Assembly (NCBI RefSeq): GCF_023169945.1
Contig: NZ_AP025591.1
Coordinates: forward strand, 6,556,501 to 6,620,500
DNA: 64,000 nucleotides
Direction of reading: 5' to 3'
From: Anaeromyxobacter oryzae
Lineage (GTDB): Bacteria > Myxococcota > Myxococcia > Myxococcales > Anaeromyxobacteraceae
Position 1 is the stretch's first letter. The number at the start of each line of letters is the position of its first letter. The notes under the pieces were generated by a model, which saw nothing but the letters and a program-made list of their open reading frames with translations, had not been told where the DNA came from and made no database searches. The translations under genes were made by a program, and so were the position numbers. Positions 58,569 through 64,000 of the stretch are shown piece after piece.

Positions 58569-60407
58569 CTACCGGCTGCGCGGCGCCTTGCGCCGCCCGC
58601 GTACTCGACCTACGCCCGCGGCCGACCGGCGCGCCGGCTTCGCCGCCGCGCGGACGGCCCGCACCTCCGGGCGTTCCGCCCGTCCCCCGCTTCTCCTCTT
58701 CTTCGTCTTCGGAGCGCCGGCCGCGCCCACGGGCGGCGCAGTCACCGCGCCCTCCGCCGCCGAGCCCACCAGCGCCGCGTACTTCGCGAACACGCCCGAC
58801 GCGTACCGCGGCGCCGGCGGCTCGAAGCCCTTCAGCCGCCGCGCGAGCTCCGCCGGCGACAGGCGCGCCTCGAGCCGGCGCTTCTCGACGTCGATGGTCA
58901 CGACGTCGCCGGTGCGGAGCGCGGCGATGGGCCCGCCCGCCGCCGCCTCCGGCGCGACGTGGCCGATCATGAGGCCGCGCGTGGCGCCGCTGAACCGGCC
59001 GTCCGTCACGAGCGCGACGGACTCGCCGAGCCCCTGCCCCACGAGCGCCGCGGTGACCTGCAGCATCTCTCGCATCCCGGGGCCGCCCTTCGGCCCCTCG
59101 TGGCGGATCACGACGACCTCGCCCGCGCGGACCTTCCCCGCCTTCACCGCGGCGAAGGCGTCCTCCTCGCGATCGAACACGCGCGCCGGGCCTTCGTGGA
59201 AGGTCCGCTCGTGCCCGGCCATCTTCACGACGGCGCCGTCGGGCGCGAGGTTCCCGCGCAGGATCACGAGGCCGCCGGTCGCCTTGAACGGGTTCCCGGC
59301 GGTCGAGACGACCTCCTGGCCGTACCGCTCCTTCGCCTCGGCGGCGTGCTCGGCCCAGGTGCGCCCGTCGGCGGCGCGCTGCTTCCCGTCGAGCTTCCCG
59401 GCCTCGAGGAGCCGCTTCGCGACGAGCGGCACGCCGCCCGCGGCGTGCAGGTCCGGGGCGGTGAAGCGGCCGCCCGGCATCAGGTCCGCGATGATGGGCG
59501 TCCGCCGCGACACGCGATCGAAATCGTCGAGGGCGAGCGGGATCCCCGCCTCGCGCGCGAGCGCCGTCAGGTGGAGCACCGCGTTCGTGGAGCCGCCGGT
59601 CGCGGCGACCCCCGCGATGGCGTTCTCGAACGACCGGCGCGTCACGACGTCGGCCGGGCGCTGCCCCCGCCCGAGCAGCTCGACCGCGAGCCGGCCCGCG
59701 GCGCGGGTCGCCTCCTCCTTCGCGGGGTGCAGGGCGGGGATGGTCGCGTAGCCCACCGGGGAGAGCCCGAGGAACTCGAGGGCGAGCGCCATGGTGTTGG
59801 CGGTGTACTGGCCGCCGCACGCGCCCGCGCCGGGACAGGCGTGCGCCTCGAGGTCGTCGAGCTCGCCCGCCGTCATCTTCCCGGCGGAGACCGCGCCGAC
59901 CGCCTCGAAGACGTGCTGGATCGTGACGTCGCGCGCCTGGAACCGCCCGGGCGCGATGGATCCGCCGTAGAGAATCAGGCCCGGGACGTCGAGGCGCAGG
60001 AGCGCCATCGCCGCGCCCGGGATGGTCTTGTCGCAGCCGACCAGGGCGACGACCGCGTCGAACGCGTGGCCGCGCCCGACGAGCTCGATGGAGTCGGCGA
60101 TCACCTCGCGCGAGACGAGCGACGCCTTCATCCCCTCCGTGCCCATCGCCACCCCGTCGGAGATGGCGATGGTGTTCACCTCCATCGGCGTCGCGCCGGC
60201 GGCGCGGATGCCTTCCTTCACCACCTCGGCGAGGCGGCGCAGGTGGAGGTTGCACGGCATGGTCTCGACCCAGGTGCTCGCGACGAGCACGACGGGCCGT
60301 GCGAGGTCCTCTCGCGAGAACCCCACGGCGCGCATCATCGCGCGCGCGGGGGCCCGCTCGAAGCCGTCGTAAAGCGCGCGGCTCTTGTGCCTGGGATCGA
60401 ACGCCAT
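58569..60407 (-). CDS. ilvD: Dihydroxyacid dehydratase with basic C-terminal tail
   Basis: The 612-residue product has the Fe-S ligands and family motifs [17 protein letters not shown] and [20 protein letters not shown], and later [20 protein letters not shown]. The catalytic part ends near [20 protein letters not shown]. About 55 Lys/Arg/Ala/Pro-rich residues follow ([20 protein letters not shown] and on). The gene lies 27 bases after leuD. Confidence 0.95.
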   Translation of the reverse strand: MAFDPRHKSRALYDGFERAPARAMMRAVGFSREDLARPVVLVASTWVETMPCNLHLRRLAEVVKEGIRAAGATPMEVNTIAISDGVAMGTEGMKASLVSREVIADSIELVGRGHAFDAVVALVGCDKTIPGAAMALLRLDVPGLILYGGSIAPGRFQARDVTIQHVFEAVGAVSAGKMTAGELDDLEAHACPGAGACGGQYTANTMALALEFLGLSPVGYATIPALHPAKEEATRAAGRLAVELLGRGQRPADVVTRRSFENAIAGVAATGGSTNAVLHLTALAREAGIPLALDDFDRVSRRTPIIADLMPGGRFTAPDLHAAGGVPLVAKRLLEAGKLDGKQRAADGRTWAEHAAEAKERYGQEVVSTAGNPFKATGGLVILRGNLAPDGAVVKMAGHERTFHEGPARVFDREEDAFAAVKAGKVRAGEVVVIRHEGPKGGPGMREMLQVTAALVGQGLGESVALVTDGRFSGATRGLMIGHVAPEAAAGGPIAALRTGDVVTIDVEKRRLEARLSPAELARRLKGFEPPAPRYASGVFAKYAALVGSAAEGAVTAPPVGAAGAPKTKKRRSGGRAERPEVRAVRAAAKPARRSAAGVGRVRGRRKAPRSR

Positions 60408-60434
60408 GGACTGCTGGGGCCCTCCGCTCCGCGC

Positions 60435-61010
60435 CTAGCGGCGCTTCGCCTCGTAGGCGGCGATGCTCTCCTCCTGCTTGAGGAGGAAGCCGAGCTCGTC
60501 GACCCCATTCAGCAGGCAGTACTTGGAGAAGCCGTCGATGGGGAAGCTCGCGGTCGTGCCGTCGGGGAGCGAGACCGTCTGCGCCTCGAGGTCGATCCGG
60601 ACCTTCGCCCCCGGCGCCGCGAGGAGCTTCTGGACGCTGTCCCCGTCGAGCACGATGGGCAGGAGCCCGTTCTTGAGGGAGTTGTTCCGGAAGATGTCCG
60701 CGATGCGGGTGGAGATGACGGCCTGGAAGCCGTAGTCCACGAGCGCCCACGGCGCGTGCTCGCGCGACGAGCCGCAGCCGAAGTTGTCACCCGCGACGAG
60801 GACCCGGCACCCCTCCGCCTCGGGGCGGTTCAGGACGAAGTCCTTCTTCGGCGCGCCGTCGGCCTCGTAGCGCCAGTCGGTGAAGAGGACCTTCCCGAGC
60901 CCCTTCTTGTCGGTCACCTTGAGGAACCGCGCGGGGATGATCTGGTCCGTGTCGACGTTCTCCCGCGGGAGGACGACGGTCTTGCTCTCGATGATCCGGA
61001 TCGGGTCCAT
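60435..61010 (-). CDS. leuD: 3-isopropylmalate dehydratase small subunit
   Basis: The 191-residue product has [40 protein letters not shown] and [18 protein letters not shown], the aconitase swivelling domain. Its ATG overlaps the leuC TGA by one base (TGATG). Together with LeuC it isomerises isopropylmalate. Confidence 0.97.
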   Translation of the reverse strand: MDPIRIIESKTVVLPRENVDTDQIIPARFLKVTDKKGLGKVLFTDWRYEADGAPKKDFVLNRPEAEGCRVLVAGDNFGCGSSREHAPWALVDYGFQAVISTRIADIFRNNSLKNGLLPIVLDGDSVQKLLAAPGAKVRIDLEAQTVSLPDGTTASFPIDGFSKYCLLNGVDELGFLLKQEESIAAYEAKRR

Positions 61011-62431
61011 CACCGGCCCTCCAGCACGCGGCGCGGATCGGCGACGGCGCCCGCCACGGCCGCCGCGGCCGCGGTGAGCGGGCTCGCGAGGAGCGTGCGT
61101 CCGCCGGGGCCCTGGCGGCCCTCGAAGTTGCGGTTGGACGTCGAGACGCAGTACTGGCCGGGCTCGAGGCGATCGCCGTTCATGGCGATGCACATCGAGC
61201 AGCCCGGCTCGCGCCACTCGGCGCCGGAGTCGCGGACGATGCGGTCGATGCCCTCGGCCTCCGCCGCGCGCTTCACGGCGTGAGACCCCGGGACGACCAG
61301 CGTCCGGGTCTGGACGCGGCGGCCCTTCAGGACCTTCGCGGCCTCGCGCATGTCCTCGAGCCGGCCGTTGGTGCACGACCCGATGAACACGACGTCCACC
61401 TTCTGGCCGGCGATGGGCTTCCCCGGCGTGAGCGACATGTACCGGAGCGCGGCCTCGAGCGTGGAGCGCGCCTGGGCGTCCTTCTCCGCCGCGGGATCGG
61501 GCACGAGGCCGGTGACGGCGATGCCCTGCCCCGGGTTCGTGCCGAACGTGATCATCGGCTCGAGCGCAGAGGCGTCGAGGACGATCTCGCGGTCGTAGCG
61601 CGCGCCCGGATCCGACGGGAGCTGCCGCCACGCGGCGACGGCCTTCTCCCACTCGGCGCCCTTCGGCGTCCGGGGACGGCCGGCGAGCCACTGGAACGTC
61701 ACGTCGTCCGGCGCCACCATGCCGGCCCGCGCGCCCGCCTCGATCGACATGTTGCAGAGGGTCATCCGGCCCTCCATCGAGAGGGCGCGGATCGCCGGGC
61801 CGAGGTACTCGATGACGTGGCCGGTGCCGCCGCCCATCCCGAGCTTCGCGATGATCGCGAGGATGAGGTCCTTCGCCGAGAGGCCGGCGCCGAGCGCCCC
61901 GTCGACGCGGACCGCGAGCGTCTTCGGACGGCGCTGCAGGAGGCACTGCGAGGCGAGCACGTGACCGACCTCGGACGTGCCGATGCCGAACGCGAGGGCG
62001 CCGAACGCGCCGTGCGTCGCGGTGTGGCTGTCGCCGCAGACGACCGTCATGCCCGGCTGCGTCGCGCCCTGCTCCGGCCCGAAGACGTGGACGACGCCCT
62101 GCGCGTCGTCGCCGAGCCCGTGGAGCTCCACGCCGAAGTCCGCGCAGTTCTTCTCCATCTGCGCGACCTGCGCCGCCGCCATCGCGTCGACGAACGGCCA
62201 CTTGCCGTCGGCGCCGCGCGGGAGCGTCGGCGTCGAGTGATCCATCGTCGCGAGCGTCCGGTCGGTGCGGCGGAGCTTCAGGCCGCGCTCGCGCAGGACG
62301 GTGAACGCCTGCGGGCTCGTCACCTCGTGCACGAGGTGGAGGTCGATGTAGATGACGGCGGGCGTCTCCGGCGTCTCGGGCCGGACGACGTGCGCGTCCC
62401 AGACCTTCTCGAACAGCGTCTTCTTCTGCAT
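61010..62431 (-). CDS. leuC: 3-isopropylmalate dehydratase large subunit
   Basis: The 473-residue product has the aconitase-type Fe-S ligands in [20 protein letters not shown] and [15 protein letters not shown], plus [20 protein letters not shown]. It starts directly after the leuA stop. Length is standard. Confidence 0.97.
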   Translation of the reverse strand: MQKKTLFEKVWDAHVVRPETPETPAVIYIDLHLVHEVTSPQAFTVLRERGLKLRRTDRTLATMDHSTPTLPRGADGKWPFVDAMAAAQVAQMEKNCADFGVELHGLGDDAQGVVHVFGPEQGATQPGMTVVCGDSHTATHGAFGALAFGIGTSEVGHVLASQCLLQRRPKTLAVRVDGALGAGLSAKDLILAIIAKLGMGGGTGHVIEYLGPAIRALSMEGRMTLCNMSIEAGARAGMVAPDDVTFQWLAGRPRTPKGAEWEKAVAAWRQLPSDPGARYDREIVLDASALEPMITFGTNPGQGIAVTGLVPDPAAEKDAQARSTLEAALRYMSLTPGKPIAGQKVDVVFIGSCTNGRLEDMREAAKVLKGRRVQTRTLVVPGSHAVKRAAEAEGIDRIVRDSGAEWREPGCSMCIAMNGDRLEPGQYCVSTSNRNFEGRQGPGGRTLLASPLTAAAAAVAGAVADPRRVLEGR

Positions 62432-64000
62432 CTAGGGCGTCCCCATCTCGGTGCGGGCCTCGCTCTCCCTCGGCGGGCCGATCTTGAGCGCGATTCGGTT
62501 CACGACGTCGAGGAACGCGCGCGCGCTCCCCTCGATGATGTCGGTCGAGAGGGCCCGGCCGCGGTACACGCCGGTCGGGTGCTCGACCTCGATCGTCACC
62601 TCACCCTGGGCGTCCTCGCCGGTCGAGACGCTCGCGATCTGGTAGTCGCGGAGCTTGACCGAGACGCCGGTGACCTTCTCGATGGCGCGGTACACGGCGT
62701 CGACCGGGCCGTCGCCGGCGGCGACCTCCTGGAAGCGCCCGCCGCCCGCGGCGCGGAGCGCGACCGACGCGCACGGGAGCGTGCCGGTGCCGGACGTCGT
62801 CGAGAGCGCCTCGAGCTCCCAGGCGACGCTGCCCTTCCCGAGGATCTGCCCGTGGACGACGAGCGCCTCGATGTCCGCGTCGTAGATGTCCTTCTTCTTG
62901 TCCGCGAGGATCTTGAAGTCCTGGAACACCTTGTCGATCTGCGACTCGTCGAGCTGGTACCCGAGCGCGACCAGGCGGTCCTTCAGCGCGTGGCGGCCGG
63001 AGTGCTTGCCGAGGACGAGCGAGCTGTGCGCGAAGCCGACCTCCTCCGGGCGCATGATCTCGTAGGTCTCGCGGTGGGTGAGCATCCCGTGCTGGTGAAT
63101 GCCCGCCTCGTGGGCGAAGGCGTTCTGGCCGACGATCGCCTTGTTCCGCTGCACGTGGAGGCCCGTCACCTGCGAGACGAGGCGGCTCGTCGGGTACAGG
63201 CGCTCGGTCTTCACGCCCGTCTTCACCGCGAGGACGTCGTGGCGCGTGCGGAACGCCATCACGACCTCCTCGAGGGAGGCGTTCCCGGCGCGCTCGCCGA
63301 TGCCGTTGATGGTGCACTCGACCTGCCGCGCGCCCGCCATCACGCCCGCGAGGCTGTTAGCGACGGCGAGGCCGAGGTCGTTGTGGCAGTGGACCGAGAT
63401 GATCGCCTTGTCGATCCCGCGGACGTGCTTCACGAGGTAGCGGATCGTCTCGGCGTACGTCACCGGCAGCGCGTAGCCGACGGTGTCCGGGATATTCACG
63501 GTGCGTGCGCCCGCCTCGATGGCGCGCTCGACGACCTCGGCGAGGAACTCGAGCTCGGTGCGGGCGGAGTCCTCGGCGGAGAACTCGACGTCCTCGAAGC
63601 GCTCCCGGGCGTACTTCACGCCGTCGATGGACCGCTTGATGATCTCGTCCTTCGCCATCTTGAGCTTGAAGTCGCGATGGATCGGGCTCGTGGCGAGGAA
63701 GACGTGGCAGCGACGGCGGGGCGCGTCCTTCAGCGCCTGCCAGGACGCGTCGATGTCGCCCTTGTTGCAGCGGGCGAGGCTCGCGATGACGGGGCCCTCG
63801 ACCTGCTGCCCGACGGCGCGGATGGCCTCGAGATCGCCGGGGGATGCGGCGGCGAAGCCCGCCTCGATCACGTCCACGCCGAGATCGCGCAGGGCGCGGG
63901 CGACCTGCAGCTTCTGCTCGAGGTTCATCGAGGCGCCGGGCGACTGCTCACCGTCGCGGAGGGTGGTGTCGAAGATCACGACACGATCGGCGGACTCACT
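62432..64000 (-). CDS. leuA: 2-isopropylmalate synthase, 5' end cut by the window edge
   Basis: The frame remains open to base 64000 and reads [20 protein letters not shown], so only the start codon and perhaps a few residues are missing. It has [40 protein letters not shown] with metal-binding His residues, [20 protein letters not shown] and the C-terminal leucine-binding LeuA dimer domain ([20 protein letters not shown]). It makes 2-isopropylmalate from 2-oxoisovalerate and acetyl-CoA. It leads the leuA-leuC-leuD-ilvD group. Confidence 0.96.
   Translation of the reverse strand, partial: SESADRVVIFDTTLRDGEQSPGASMNLEQKLQVARALRDLGVDVIEAGFAAASPGDLEAIRAVGQQVEGPVIASLARCNKGDIDASWQALKDAPRRRCHVFLATSPIHRDFKLKMAKDEIIKRSIDGVKYARERFEDVEFSAEDSARTELEFLAEVVERAIEAGARTVNIPDTVGYALPVTYAETIRYLVKHVRGIDKAIISVHCHNDLGLAVANSLAGVMAGARQVECTINGIGERAGNASLEEVVMAFRTRHDVLAVKTGVKTERLYPTSRLVSQVTGLHVQRNKAIVGQNAFAHEAGIHQHGMLTHRETYEIMRPEEVGFAHSSLVLGKHSGRHALKDRLVALGYQLDESQIDKVFQDFKILADKKKDIYDADIEALVVHGQILGKGSVAWELEALSTTSGTGTLPCASVALRAAGGGRFQEVAAGDGPVDAVYRAIEKVTGVSVKLRDYQIASVSTGEDAQGEVTIEVEHPTGVYRGRALSTDIIEGSARAFLDVVNRIALKIGPPRESEARTEMGTP

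Overview
The window is a very GC-rich (about 70%) stretch of bacterial chromosome. Gene content and style point to a myxobacterium close to Anaeromyxobacter: str, S10, spc and alpha ribosomal operons, ferredoxin-dependent 2-oxoacid oxidoreductases, an exported caspase-like protein behind an ECF sigma factor, and many basic or Ala/Pro-rich protein tails. The genus is inferred from recall of such genomes, not from a search. Almost everything is on the minus strand. Plus-strand genes are few: a partial outer-membrane protein at the left edge, mtgA, a Ca-motif lipoprotein, a TPR lipoprotein and a small Fis-type regulator.

Layout, left to right. 1-4.0 kb: partial beta-barrel protein, rsmI, yraN and a degenerate SMC/YhaN-like membrane ATPase. 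4.1-7.1 kb: rpsP-khpA-rimM-trmD-rplS with its own promoter, then a degenerate PAP2-family membrane protein. 7.2-27.1 kb: one long translation block, read right to left as rpsL-rpsG-fusA-tuf, rpsJ-rplD...rplO-secY-adk-map, and rpmJ-rpsM-rpsK-rpsD-rpoA-rplQ. rplC is missing between rpsJ and rplD, and infA is missing between map and rpmJ. The str promoter has consensus -35 and -10 hexamers and is followed by a terminator-like hairpin in the leader; the rpmJ leader looks similar. 27-30 kb: mutY, a SodB-family protein and mtgA.

30.2-36.4 kb: the most unusual part. A tightly overlapping set reads 28-codon peptide, ECF sigma factor, zinc-finger anti-sigma factor, secreted caspase-like protease joined to a probable beta-barrel, lipoprotein. 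Next to it are two sugar-nucleotide epimerase/decarboxylase genes and a ribbon-helix-helix regulator. 36.5-38.5 kb: envelope genes (Ca-motif lipoprotein, small outer-membrane protein, TPR lipoprotein). 38.6-44.7 kb: two different 2-oxoacid:ferredoxin oxidoreductases side by side, a four-subunit korDABC and a two-subunit korAB. 45-48.2 kb: overlapping queD-folE-SDR-glcD genes. 48.3-49.1 kb: two small divergent regulator-like genes, a double Cys-finger protein and a receiver-remnant/Fis protein.

49.2-55.1 kb: infC-rpmI-rplT-pheS-pheT-(membrane protein)-ihfA, with palindromic DNA inserted in frame in pheS. 55.2-64 kb: branched-chain amino acid genes in two same-strand groups, leuA-leuC-leuD-ilvD and ilvB-ilvN-ilvC; leuA runs off the right edge by what looks like its start codon only. 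No rRNA, tRNA, CRISPR array, transposase or phage gene was seen.
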